Positions 7,166 to 20,083 of a DNA stretch of 64,000 nucleotides are shown here, piece by piece. The stretch is from Flavobacterium aquidurense (lineage in GTDB: Bacteria; Bacteroidota; Bacteroidia; Flavobacteriales; Flavobacteriaceae): positions 1-64,000 of the forward strand of contig FNPS01000003.1 of NCBI GenBank assembly GCA_900107365.1. The letters run 5' to 3'. Made by a program: the position numbers and the translations under genes. The notes under the pieces were generated by a model. It made no database searches, was not told where the DNA came from, and saw only the letters and a program-made list of their open reading frames with translations. Numbering within the stretch: position 1 is the stretch's first letter; the number at the start of each line of letters is the position of its first letter.

Positions 7166-9349
7166 ATGCTAAACCGCTTTTTAACTTTTAAAATTTTCCT
7201 TGTCTTTAGTGTTTTATTTTCTTCTTTTCTATTTGCACAAGAAAAACCAAAGGAAGCGACATGGATCTGGTATCCAGGTGATTTTGAAGTTTGGTTAAGC
7301 AATAAAATGCAGGTAAGGCGTACAGAACGCGAAGCAGTATTTCCACCGCTTTGGCAATATTACAGTCCTTATGCCCTTGTAACTTTTCAAACAGATGTAG
7401 ATATTCCGGAACCAGATGAGGTAAAAATCTACTCAGAAGGACCTTTTCAATTACTCTTAGATGGCGTACAGGTTTACGGTCAGCCAAAATCATTAAAAGT
7501 TCCTGCCGGGAAACACAAAATTTCATTTAAAGTATACAATCAGGAAGTGTTGCCAGCCATTTATATAGATGGTAAATATGTTAAATCGGATCCATCCTGG
7601 AAGGTGACCAATGAAGATAAACTTTGGATTGATGAAAATGGAAAAGCACAGCAGTCAGGCACACCATGGGTACCTGTTGGTACCTGGAATTTTTATTCAC
7701 CAGAGAATAAACCTTCGGGATTTAAACTAACAACCAAATCTTTAAGCGCAAAAAAAACAGAAAAAACAGGAGCAGGTGAGTTAGTAGATTTTGGTAAAGA
7801 AACTTTTGGTTATATTAAAATTCACGGTTTAAAAGGAAAAGGCAAAGTAGCGCTTTATTATGGTGAATCTCGTGAGGAAGCGCTGGATACTGCCAAATGT
7901 GAAACACTGGACCATTTATCTTTTGATGGAAAACAATCTGAAACCTATACTCATAATGGATCAAAAGCATTTCGCTATGTTCAGGTACAAGCAGATGCAA
8001 CAGTAAAATACGATTCTATTTCGATGCTTTATGAATATTTGCCATTGGATTATCGTGGTGCATTCAAATCTTCAGATCAGGAATTGAATCAAATTTGGGA
8101 TGTGTCGGCTTACACAATGCATTTAACAACCCGCGAATTTTTTATAGACGGGATAAAGCGCGACCGTTGGGTTTGGTCCGGCGACGCTTATCAAAGTTAT
8201 TTGATGAATTATTATCTATTCTTTGATTCGGCTTCGGTAGAGCGAACGCTGTTGGCGCTGCGTGGTAAAGAACCGGTGACGGCTCATATTAATATCATCA
8301 TGGATTATTCGCTGTATTGGTTTGTGGGAGTTTACGATTACTACTTACACACGGGCGATACGAAATTCATCAAGACTTTTTATCCAAGAATGAAATCACT
8401 TATGGAATTCTGTTTAAAAAGAAGAAACGCAAACGGATTCCTGGAACCCTTAGAAGGCGATTGGGTTTTTATTGACTGGGCGAACGGATTACCAAAAACC
8501 GGTGAGGTTAGTTTTGAGCAAATGCTTTTAGCAAGAAGTTTAGAAGCCATGGCGGTTAGTGCTAAAATTGCAGGTGAAAAGGAGGACCAAAAACAATATG
8601 AAACATTAGCAGATGATTTAAAAACAAAATTATTTGATGTGTTTTGGGATAAGAAAGAAAACGTAATGAAGCACCAGCGTATTGATGGTAAAATGCAGGA
8701 TATTGTAACCAGATACGCTAATATGTTCGGTATTTTTTTCAATTATTTTAATGAAGAACAAAAACAAAGTATAAAAAAGAAGGTGTTGCTGAATGATAAT
8801 GTTCTTAAAATCACAACACCCTACATGCGTTTTTACGAGTTAGAAGCACTGTGTGCGATGGGCGAACAAGATTATGTGTTGAAAGAAATGAAAAATTATT
8901 GGGGCGGAATGCTAAAAGAAGGCGCAACTTCTTTTTGGGAAGAATACAATCCAAGCAAAAAAGGAACAGAACATTTAGCGATGTACGGACGCCCTTATGG
9001 AAAAAGTCTTTGCCATGCCTGGGGTTCTAGTCCAATTTATCTGCTAGGAAAATATTATTTGGGTGTAAAACCAACTGCTCCGGGTTATACTGAATATGAA
9101 ATTAAACCCAATCTAGGCGGATTACAATGGATGCAGGGAAAAGTGCCAACACCAAATGGTGAAGTAGAATTGTACTGCAGCACCAAAGAAATTAAAGTAA
9201 AAGCAGCGGAAGGCGAAGGAAAATTGATTTTCGAAAGTGCGAGCAAACCAAAAACAAATTCAGGAACGATTACGACTTTGGCTAAAAATAAATATCAATT
9301 GATTGTGAAGCCGAATGTGGAATATAAAGTGAGTTATAAGGCGATTTGA
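7166..9349 (+). CDS. GH78-type alpha-L-rhamnosidase
   Basis: 727 residues with a signal peptide of ~24, so exported. After an N-terminal beta-sandwich (ATWIWYPGDFEVWL onward) comes an (alpha/alpha)6 barrel with the rhamnosidase active-site region DGIKRDRWVWSGD (D328 first) and, later, TSFWEEYNP, which carries the usual catalytic acidic residues. A C-terminal beta-sandwich follows from ~640. This compact architecture is shorter than the two ~915-residue GH78 proteins at 49027 and 58284. It inverts terminal alpha-L-rhamnosyl bonds in pectin side chains or unsaturated rhamnogalacturonan fragments. It is the first gene after the toxin-antitoxin terminator and so probably starts a new transcript. 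Confidence 0.87.
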   Translation: MLNRFLTFKIFLVFSVLFSSFLFAQEKPKEATWIWYPGDFEVWLSNKMQVRRTEREAVFPPLWQYYSPYALVTFQTDVDIPEPDEVKIYSEGPFQLLLDGVQVYGQPKSLKVPAGKHKISFKVYNQEVLPAIYIDGKYVKSDPSWKVTNEDKLWIDENGKAQQSGTPWVPVGTWNFYSPENKPSGFKLTTKSLSAKKTEKTGAGELVDFGKETFGYIKIHGLKGKGKVALYYGESREEALDTAKCETLDHLSFDGKQSETYTHNGSKAFRYVQVQADATVKYDSISMLYEYLPLDYRGAFKSSDQELNQIWDVSAYTMHLTTREFFIDGIKRDRWVWSGDAYQSYLMNYYLFFDSASVERTLLALRGKEPVTAHINIIMDYSLYWFVGVYDYYLHTGDTKFIKTFYPRMKSLMEFCLKRRNANGFLEPLEGDWVFIDWANGLPKTGEVSFEQMLLARSLEAMAVSAKIAGEKEDQKQYETLADDLKTKLFDVFWDKKENVMKHQRIDGKMQDIVTRYANMFGIFFNYFNEEQKQSIKKKVLLNDNVLKITTPYMRFYELEALCAMGEQDYVLKEMKNYWGGMLKEGATSFWEEYNPSKKGTEHLAMYGRPYGKSLCHAWGSSPIYLLGKYYLGVKPTAPGYTEYEIKPNLGGLQWMQGKVPTPNGEVELYCSTKEIKVKAAEGEGKLIFESASKPKTNSGTITTLAKNKYQLIVKPNVEYKVSYKAI

Positions 9350-9541
9350 GTTTTAGTTCTTAGTGATTAGCTCTTAGTGATTAGTCCTTAGTAATGAGCA
9401 CATAGTTTGTAACGTCCAGTTTGTCATTTCGAGGAACGAAGCAACCTCACTAATAATAAGCAAAGTTTGATATTGTAAATGTGATTACTTCGTTCCTCGC
9501 AATGACAAGATTGAGTTTAAGTTTAAAAAAAAGAAAAAATA
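9350..9541. repeat. Gap with TTAGTGATTAG repeats and an inverted repeat
   Basis: Direct repeats of the TTAGTGATTAG type lie at 9356-9400 and recur at 37289-37370. An inverted repeat follows with 21-base arms at 9421-9441 (starting TTGTCATTTCGAGG) and 9488-9508, one mismatch. A relative of the TTGTCATTTCGA arm occurs at 44038-44124. The start of the next gene lies just beyond. Confidence 0.7.
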
Positions 9542-11221
9542 ATGTTTTCAAAAAATACAAAATACAATTTCAAAGTAAAAACAGTTTTTCTACTAATGTT
9601 TTTAGTATGCTTTCAATTTTCAGTAATTGCACAAAACCCAACCTGGAAACCAGCCTCTTTTGAAGTAGTAAACAAATACAAAACTTTCAAAACTACTCAA
9701 TACGCACACGTATTCTCAGGAAGCAAACATAATATTGTCAGATTAGCACCTGATTTACAAGGATTAACAGGCGTAGAACTTCCTTTAGATCAATATAAAA
9801 AAGGATCAAACGCTCCACTGCAATTAAAATTCAAAGAAAATGTTCAGGTATTAATTGGCGTTTTCCAGGAAAAAGAAAACCCAGAATATCTTCAATTTAA
9901 TAATTCGGCGAAAGCCAAATTAATCTTAGAAAATGGAATAACAATAACAGGTTTGCCTCCCGTAAATGTGTATGCGATTTCCTATTCAAAAGGAACTCAA
10001 ACTATAAATCCCGGAAAAGGTTTATTTGCCGTTTTAGGAGTTGTAAAAGAGAATCAGCAATTGACTTTTAGAAACGCAGAACTTCCAGACGGAAAACTAT
10101 GGAATCCAACTTTTATAATCGAAGGATTTTCAGATGAAAAACCACTTTTCGAAATCATCGGCGGAGAAAATAAACCCGTTGTGGATGAAGGAATGTCCGG
10201 AACAGGAGGAATTCAGGGAGGTTTTGAAGGTGGTCGCGTCGTAAAAGTGGGCGATACCTATCATATGTTTCCAACAGAAAGAGCGGGAGAAAAAGGAGTG
10301 GATTATTATTACGACCGTGTAAAAACCAAAATCGGACATTGGACCAGTAAAGACGCCATTCACTGGAAAAGAGAATCAACGATTTATCAGGCAAGCGGAA
10401 CCTACGCCATAACCGAAGATGATAACCCAATGAATGATCGCCGTGCTGCCATTTGGTCGTATATGCCGGTTTTTAACGAAAAGGCAAACAAATGGTACGG
10501 CTATTATTTAGCATACACAGTTAGTAAAACTATAGAGCCAAATCATTCTTTCGGAAGAATCTGGAGATGTGAATCAACCGTAGAAGGAATCGACGGAATT
10601 GGCGGCCCATACAAAGATATGGGAATCATCATGGAACCGGGATTAGACTCAGAACCGTGGGAAGGACGTCAGGGTGTGGCTTCATTTTTTCCATATAAAG
10701 TAGGTGATAAATATTTTGGTTTTTACAGCGGCGCTTACCCTTTTAATTCATGGGCAGATTATCCGAAGAAAACCGGAAAAGGCTGGTCTGTGGCTTTGGC
10801 CGAATCGAATAGTTTAGAAGGTCCATGGAGTAGGATAAAAGATGGCAGCAATCCAATTAAAACCATGCATCCGTTTTTTGTAGAAAATCCAATTGTGAGT
10901 CAGTTACCAAACGGTTTATACATCGCTTTTTTTGATGGAGGTCCGGACGGTTGGGGACATCATTTACCTAATATGATGGCGTATTCATTATCAAAAGATG
11001 GGAAAAACTGGTCAGAAGCAAGATATCTTCCAATTGAAACAAAAGTCGATAAATGGTGGGACATTATGAGAACGCCACTTTGCTTAATTCCAGAAGGAAA
11101 CGACGTTTATACAATCGTATACAACGCCATCGATCTGAAAAGAAGATTTCACCCAACAGGAATGGTAAAAGTAAAACTGAACAAAGAAGTAATGGAATCC
11201 AGATTGAAAGAACTAAAATAA
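9542..11221 (+). CDS. Exported five-bladed beta-propeller protein (GH43/GH32-like fold)
   Basis: 559 residues with a signal of ~30. Residues ~35-200 look like an N-terminal beta-sandwich. The rest shows propeller repeats with blade motifs such as VKVGDTYHMFPTERAG, SKDAIHWKR, VGDKYFGFYSGAYP and LPNGLYIAFFDGG, as in the GH43/GH32/GH117 superfamily. I cannot assign a family: the canonical GH43 acid triad is not obvious. Its place between GH78 and another propeller suggests a glycosidase for a pectic side chain. The gene ends just before a CGCAGATTT-class palindrome. Confidence 0.65.
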   Translation: MFSKNTKYNFKVKTVFLLMFLVCFQFSVIAQNPTWKPASFEVVNKYKTFKTTQYAHVFSGSKHNIVRLAPDLQGLTGVELPLDQYKKGSNAPLQLKFKENVQVLIGVFQEKENPEYLQFNNSAKAKLILENGITITGLPPVNVYAISYSKGTQTINPGKGLFAVLGVVKENQQLTFRNAELPDGKLWNPTFIIEGFSDEKPLFEIIGGENKPVVDEGMSGTGGIQGGFEGGRVVKVGDTYHMFPTERAGEKGVDYYYDRVKTKIGHWTSKDAIHWKRESTIYQASGTYAITEDDNPMNDRRAAIWSYMPVFNEKANKWYGYYLAYTVSKTIEPNHSFGRIWRCESTVEGIDGIGGPYKDMGIIMEPGLDSEPWEGRQGVASFFPYKVGDKYFGFYSGAYPFNSWADYPKKTGKGWSVALAESNSLEGPWSRIKDGSNPIKTMHPFFVENPIVSQLPNGLYIAFFDGGPDGWGHHLPNMMAYSLSKDGKNWSEARYLPIETKVDKWWDIMRTPLCLIPEGNDVYTIVYNAIDLKRRFHPTGMVKVKLNKEVMESRLKELK

Positions 11222-11222
11222 A

Positions 11223-11319
11223 TTTCACGCAGATTTGGCAGATTAAAGCAGATTGACGCAGATTTTTAAATTAAATAATCTGCGTCAATCTGCCAAAATC
11301 CTTTTAAATCTGCGTGAAA
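11223..11319. repeat. Intergenic palindrome, CGCAGATTT class
   Basis: Outer arms TTTCACGCAGATTT and AAATCTGCGTGAAA surround further GCAGATT units at a spacing of about nine bases. Related copies lie at 26525-26618, 46848-46990, 58123-58250 and, turned inside out, 63507-63594. Confidence 0.85.
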
Positions 11320-11389
11320 CAAAAAAATAAAACCCGCGAAAATCGGCTTAAATCCGTGTCATACGCTTGCCATAAATTACATATAGAAA

Positions 11390-12511
11390 ATGAAAATCAA
11401 ATACCTACTTATTGCCATTACAGCACTTTTCGTCGCCAGCTGTGCAACGACAAAATACAAGAAAAGAGAAATCAACGAAACCGTAATGCAGGAGATTTAC
11501 AACGAAATCAAAACGCCTTATAAATATGGTTTGGTGATGGTGCCAACAGACAACTCCTATAAAATGGATTGTCCGAGTGTGTTTAGAAAAGACGGAAAAT
11601 GGTTTATGACCTATTTGATTTACGATGGAAGAGGTTACGAAACCTGGCTTGCTGAAAGCAATGATTTATTACACTGGAAACATTTAGGAAAAGTAATGTC
11701 TTTTTCAGAAAACGAGCAACATTGGGATGTTAACCAAAAAGCGGGATATATTTCGTTACAAGACCCAACATGGGGCGGAAGCTACGAATGGGAAAAATAT
11801 GATGACAAATATTGGATGAGTTATTTTGGCGGAAATACTAAAGGTTACGAAGCCGGAGTATTGTCAATTGGTATGGCTTATACGAAAGAATCGCCAACAA
11901 AACCGCACGAATTCGAAAGATTAGAAAATCCGGTTTTAACTCCAAAAGACAGAGATGCCAGATGGTGGGATAATAGTACGATGTATAAAAATAGTGTGAT
12001 TCGTGATAAGGACAAAGTTACAGGACACGATTTTATCATGTATTACAATGCGCGAGGTGATAGCTTAAATCCTGCGAAAGGCGCAGAGCGTATTGCTATG
12101 GCTGTGTCAAACGATATGAAACATTGGGAACGTTATGGCAATAAACCATTAATCAATCATCATAAAGGAATTTCAGGAGATGCCTATATTCAGCGCATTA
12201 ATGATACGTGGGTGATGTTCTATTTTGGCGCTTTTTGGACAGGTTGGAATCAAGGTGCATTTAACCGCTTTGCCGTTTCAAATGATTTAGTAAACTGGAC
12301 CGACTGGAAAGGCGAAGATCTTGTCAAATCATCTGAACCTTATGATAATATGTTTGCGCACAAATCATTTGTAGTAAAATACAATGGAGTAGTGTATCAT
12401 TTTTATTGCGCTGTAAATAAAGCAGAACAAAGAGGAATTGCCATCGCAACTTCGAAGGATTTAGGTAAAAGTGAAATGAATTTTGTGGCGCCGCCGGAGA
12501 AGAAGAAATAG
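11390..12511 (+). CDS. Propeller-fold lipoprotein, glycosidase-like (possible GH143-type)
   Basis: 373 residues. The N-terminus ends in a lipobox (VASC, Cys18), so it is membrane anchored. The body has repeated five-bladed propeller motifs: MDCPSVFRKDGKWFMTY, WLAESNDLLHW, YDDKYWMSYFGG, FIMYYNARGD, WVMFYFGAFW and VYHFYCAVN. The first motif, with its Asp, resembles blade 1 of GH43/GH130-type enzymes. Short proteins like this are often annotated simply as glycosylases. In an RG-II context, one of the propeller proteins here could serve as the DHA/KDO-type hydrolase (GH143); that is only a candidate. A long repeat region follows. Confidence 0.6.
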   Translation: MKIKYLLIAITALFVASCATTKYKKREINETVMQEIYNEIKTPYKYGLVMVPTDNSYKMDCPSVFRKDGKWFMTYLIYDGRGYETWLAESNDLLHWKHLGKVMSFSENEQHWDVNQKAGYISLQDPTWGGSYEWEKYDDKYWMSYFGGNTKGYEAGVLSIGMAYTKESPTKPHEFERLENPVLTPKDRDARWWDNSTMYKNSVIRDKDKVTGHDFIMYYNARGDSLNPAKGAERIAMAVSNDMKHWERYGNKPLINHHKGISGDAYIQRINDTWVMFYFGAFWTGWNQGAFNRFAVSNDLVNWTDWKGEDLVKSSEPYDNMFAHKSFVVKYNGVVYHFYCAVNKAEQRGIAIATSKDLGKSEMNFVAPPEKKK

Positions 12512-12512
12512 T

Positions 12513-16427
<3,915 letters not shown>

Positions 16428-16439
16428 TTTATGGCATAT

Positions 16440-16519
16440 CCTAACAGGTTTCCAAAACCTGTTAGGTATTTTGCTTTAAAGATTAAAGATATAGTTTGTC
16501 ATTCCGACGGAATGACAAA
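16440..16519. repeat. Two hairpins in the GH2-GH106 gap
   Basis: CCTAACAGGTTT pairs with AAACCTGTTAGG (16440-16466), a likely weak terminator or processing stem. TTTGTCATTCC pairs with GGAATGACAAA (16495-16519). Relatives of the first are at 21593-21625 and, more loosely, 56326-56350. Confidence 0.75.
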
Positions 16520-16542
16520 ACAACCGAATAAAAACAGTAAGC

Positions 16543-19500
16543 ATGTTTCAAAAAAAACAATTTTTTCTTTTTAAAATGGACTTTCGACCTTCGGCTCTCC
16601 GACTTTCGACTGCCTTTTTGTTACTCTTTGTGGGATTCCTTTCCGCACAGGAAGTTCATAAAAAAGAAACAACAGAATTTCAGCCCACCATCGAGTCCTC
16701 AAAACCCTGGGTGTATTGGTATTGGATGAAATCGGCCTATTCTAAAGCCGGAATCACAGCCGATTTAGAAGCCATGAAACAAGCCGGAATTGCGGGCGCG
16801 TATTTAATGACAATTAAAGGACCGGCAAATCCGCCATTAATTGATCCGCCGGTTTTGCAGTTAACACCGGAATTTTGGGACATGATCCATTGGGCTTTTC
16901 AAGAAGCAAATAGGTTAGGATTAAAAATGGCTTTTCATGGCGCTGATGGTTTTGCCGTTGCTGGTGGCCCATGGATTACACCGGAAATGTCCATGCAAAA
17001 AATCGTTTGGTCGACAACTGAAATTGCCGGAGGAAAAACGATTACGGCAAAATTATCCGTTCCGGAACATTACAAAGACTATTACAAAGACATTGCGACT
17101 TTTGCAATTCCCGTAAAAGAATATCAAACCAATTCGCAATTACAATTACCAAAAGTTACGACTTCAAATAATACCGATGCTTCCTTTTTGGCAGATCCTA
17201 AAAAAGATGAGAATTTTAAATTTGCTGAAAAAGGATGGATTCAATATGAATTTGAAAAACCGTTCACCTGCAAATCTATTGTAATTGAAACCAAAGGAAG
17301 AGATTTTCAACCACAACGTTTAATTGTTGCCGTAAGCGATGACGGAGTAAATTTTAAATTCCACGAAAGATTGATCGCGCCTCGTCACGGCTGGCAGGAT
17401 ATGGACTATGCGCACACGCATGTTATTAGGCCGGTAACGGCAAAATATTTCAGATTCGTTTATGATCCTGTTGGTACAGAGCCAGGTGCTGAAGATTTGG
17501 ATTTTGCTAAATGGAAACAGAATTTAAAAGTGAGTAAAATTACGCTTTCGAATCAGGCCTTAATTGATAATTACGAAGGAAAATCGGGAGCGATCTGGCG
17601 TTTGAGTCCGGAAACTTCTTCAAAACAAATTCCGAATTCAGAGTCTTTCAAAAAATCTGAAATCATTACTATTTCGAATTTAGTAGATGCCAATGGAAAT
17701 TTAAACTGGAAAGTACCCAAAGGAAAATGGAAAATTATCCGAATGGGACATACTTCGACCGGACATGAAAATGCAACAGGCGGAGCAGGAAAAGGCTTAG
17801 AAGTCGACAAATTTAATCCCGAATTAATTCGCTTTCAGCTTGATCATTGGTTTGGTGAAATGGTTCGCACTATCGGACCTGATTTGGCTGCAAAAACGTT
17901 GGAAATTTTACATTTTGATAGTTGGGAATGCGGAAGTCAAAACTGGTCTTCGGTTTTTCAGGCTGAATTTCAAAAAAGACGCGGTTATAATTTGGTTGAT
18001 TATTTGCCCGTAATGGCCGGAATTCCAATAGAAAGTGCTGATGTCTCAGAGAAAGTTTTATACGATGTTCGAAAAACGATTGCCGAATTAGTGGCCGATA
18101 ATTTCTACGGAACCGTTGCTCAAATTGCAAAAGAAAATAACGTAAAATTAAGTTCAGAAAACGTTGCACCAGTAGTAACGAGTGATGCCTTATTGCATTT
18201 TAAATATGTAGATTATCCAAGTGGGGAGTTTTGGTTAAAAAGTCCAACGCACGATAAACCTTTTGATATGATGGATGCCATTTCAGGTGGACATATTTAT
18301 GGAAAAGATATTATTCAGGCCGAATCTTTCACGGCTTTAAGAATGGATTGGGACGAGCATCCGGGAAATTTAAAAACAACCGCTGATCGTAATTACGCTT
18401 TAGGAATCAACCGATTATTTTACCATGTTTTTGTACATAATCCCTGGACGAATAGAAAACCCGGAATGACTCTGGATGATATCGGAAGTTTTTTCCAAAG
18501 AGACCAAACCTGGTGGAAACCAGGAAAAGCATGGTTTGATTATTGCCAAAGAGTACAATTGCAATTGCAAAAAGGAAAACCGGTTATTGATCTGGCAGTT
18601 TTTATTGGCGAAGATTTTCCATCACGTTCTTTTGTTCCGGATCGTTTAGTGCCATTTATTCCGAATGTATTTGGAAAGGAAAGACTGGAAAGCGAGAAAA
18701 TACGTTTGGAAAATGAGGGACAGCCAACGACAAAAATGCCAAAGGAAGTTACCTATTCTAAAAACAATACCGATTTATCGCAATGGATAAATGCATTAAA
18801 CGGTTATCAATACGATTCATTTAATGCTGATGTTTTAATCAACAATGCCAAAGTTGAAAACGGAAAAATATCCTTTGGTGGCGGAATTGAATACGGCGCT
18901 TTATTGTTTCCGGGAAGTCATAAAATGGCTCCGAATAAAATGATTTCTTTGGCTGCAGCCGAAAAAATACTGCAATTGGTAAAAGACGGAGCAACTATTT
19001 TTGTGGATGAAAAACCAGATTTACAACCGGGAATGCAATCAGAAGCAGATCATACAAAATGGCAGAATGTGATTGATGAAATCTGGAGTTATAATGCTAC
19101 TTCATCTACCTGGAAAATCGGAAAAGGAACTATTATTAAATTGCCGTATTTAGGAAATGATTTTGCTTCAATTGGAATTGAACAAGATGTTTATTTTCCG
19201 AAATTAAAGAGAACCGATTCAGAAACAATTGCGTGGACACACAGAAAATCGAATGAAGAAGAAATCTATTTTTTATCCAATCAAAAAGAAGAAAAAAGAA
19301 ATTTTGAAGCTTCCTTTCGCGTAAGCGGAAAAATACCAGAATTGTATAATCCGGTAACGGATAAAACAATTGTTCTGTCAGACTGGAAAATAGAAAACGG
19401 AAGAACAATTATTCCAATTGTATTAGATGCAAATGAATCTTGTTTTGTCATTTTCAAAGAAAGTACAAAAGAAACACTTTCTAATAAAAAGCAAAATTAT

Positions 19501-19995
19501 GCTGTTTTAGAAACAGTTCAAACGTTAGATGAAAACTGGGAAATACAATTCGATCCAGAATTTCACGGACCAAAAGAAATTGTAAAAACAAATAAACTAT
19601 TTGACTGGAGTACTTCAACAAAGGATGAAATTAAATATTATTCGGGAACAGCTGTTTATAAAAAAGAGTTTGTCTGGAAAGGAAACAATAAAGAAAAATT
19701 CTGGCTTGATTTAGGAACAATTGCCAACATTGCCGAGGTAACCGTAAACGGAATCAACTGCGGAACAATCTGGACATTTCCGTACAAAGCAGATATTTCT
19801 GAAGCTTTGAAAAAAGGAAAAAACACGATAGAAATTAAAATCACCAACACTTGGGCAAACCGATTAATTGGTGATGAAAAATTACCCAAAGAAGAAAGAC
19901 TAACCTGGACAACGGCGCCTTTTAGATTACAAGAAGGAATATTATTAAAAGCGGGATTGTTAGGGCCGGTTACGATTGAAAAAGAAAAAAAATAA
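16543..19995 (+). CDS. GH106 alpha-L-rhamnosidase
   Basis: 1150 residues, exported (signal ~36; M12 is an alternative start). The N-terminus PWVYWYWMKSAYSKAGI, followed by DLEAMKQAGIAGAYLM and LGLKMAFHGADGFAVAGG, is the TIM-barrel signature of GH106, the family of the RG-II rhamnosidase BT0986. A discoidin-like beta-sandwich is inserted at ~200-330 (WIQYEFEKPFTCKSIVIE). The C-terminal ~150 residues form a sugar-binding jelly roll (FWLDLGTIANIAEVTVNG). It would remove L-rhamnose from RG-II chains. Its signal region (LRLSTAF) is encoded by a CGACTTTCGACT-like repeat also seen at the GH2 start. Confidence 0.9.
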   Translation: MFQKKQFFLFKMDFRPSALRLSTAFLLLFVGFLSAQEVHKKETTEFQPTIESSKPWVYWYWMKSAYSKAGITADLEAMKQAGIAGAYLMTIKGPANPPLIDPPVLQLTPEFWDMIHWAFQEANRLGLKMAFHGADGFAVAGGPWITPEMSMQKIVWSTTEIAGGKTITAKLSVPEHYKDYYKDIATFAIPVKEYQTNSQLQLPKVTTSNNTDASFLADPKKDENFKFAEKGWIQYEFEKPFTCKSIVIETKGRDFQPQRLIVAVSDDGVNFKFHERLIAPRHGWQDMDYAHTHVIRPVTAKYFRFVYDPVGTEPGAEDLDFAKWKQNLKVSKITLSNQALIDNYEGKSGAIWRLSPETSSKQIPNSESFKKSEIITISNLVDANGNLNWKVPKGKWKIIRMGHTSTGHENATGGAGKGLEVDKFNPELIRFQLDHWFGEMVRTIGPDLAAKTLEILHFDSWECGSQNWSSVFQAEFQKRRGYNLVDYLPVMAGIPIESADVSEKVLYDVRKTIAELVADNFYGTVAQIAKENNVKLSSENVAPVVTSDALLHFKYVDYPSGEFWLKSPTHDKPFDMMDAISGGHIYGKDIIQAESFTALRMDWDEHPGNLKTTADRNYALGINRLFYHVFVHNPWTNRKPGMTLDDIGSFFQRDQTWWKPGKAWFDYCQRVQLQLQKGKPVIDLAVFIGEDFPSRSFVPDRLVPFIPNVFGKERLESEKIRLENEGQPTTKMPKEVTYSKNNTDLSQWINALNGYQYDSFNADVLINNAKVENGKISFGGGIEYGALLFPGSHKMAPNKMISLAAAEKILQLVKDGATIFVDEKPDLQPGMQSEADHTKWQNVIDEIWSYNATSSTWKIGKGTIIKLPYLGNDFASIGIEQDVYFPKLKRTDSETIAWTHRKSNEEEIYFLSNQKEEKRNFEASFRVSGKIPELYNPVTDKTIVLSDWKIENGRTIIPIVLDANESCFVIFKESTKETLSNKKQNYAVLETVQTLDENWEIQFDPEFHGPKEIVKTNKLFDWSTSTKDEIKYYSGTAVYKKEFVWKGNNKEKFWLDLGTIANIAEVTVNGINCGTIWTFPYKADISEALKKGKNTIEIKITNTWANRLIGDEKLPKEERLTWTTAPFRLQEGILLKAGLLGPVTIEKEKK

Positions 19996-20007
19996 AAGAA
20001 AAAAATA

Positions 20008-20064
20008 GCCACGAATTCACGAATTATTTTAATAATTATTCACAATCATTCGTGAATTCGTGGC
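20008..20064. repeat. Intergenic palindrome, CACGAATT class
   Basis: Arms GCCACGAATTCACGAAT (from 20008) and ATTCGTGAATTCGTGGC (20048-20064) pair perfectly. It lies between the GH106 gene and the acetylesterase gene. Confidence 0.9.
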
Positions 20065-20083
20065 GGAAAAAAAATATTAAAAA

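Noticed and set aside
10130..10430. Minus-strand ORFs opposite the propeller gene
   Set aside because: They mirror a confident coding frame and lack plausible protein character. The same holds for all other minus-strand ORFs, for example 15717-16124, 19656-20012 and 31748-31951.
11314..11523. Small plus-strand ORF before the lipoprotein gene
   Set aside because: It starts in the palindrome and overlaps the real gene in another frame; the composition is not protein-like.
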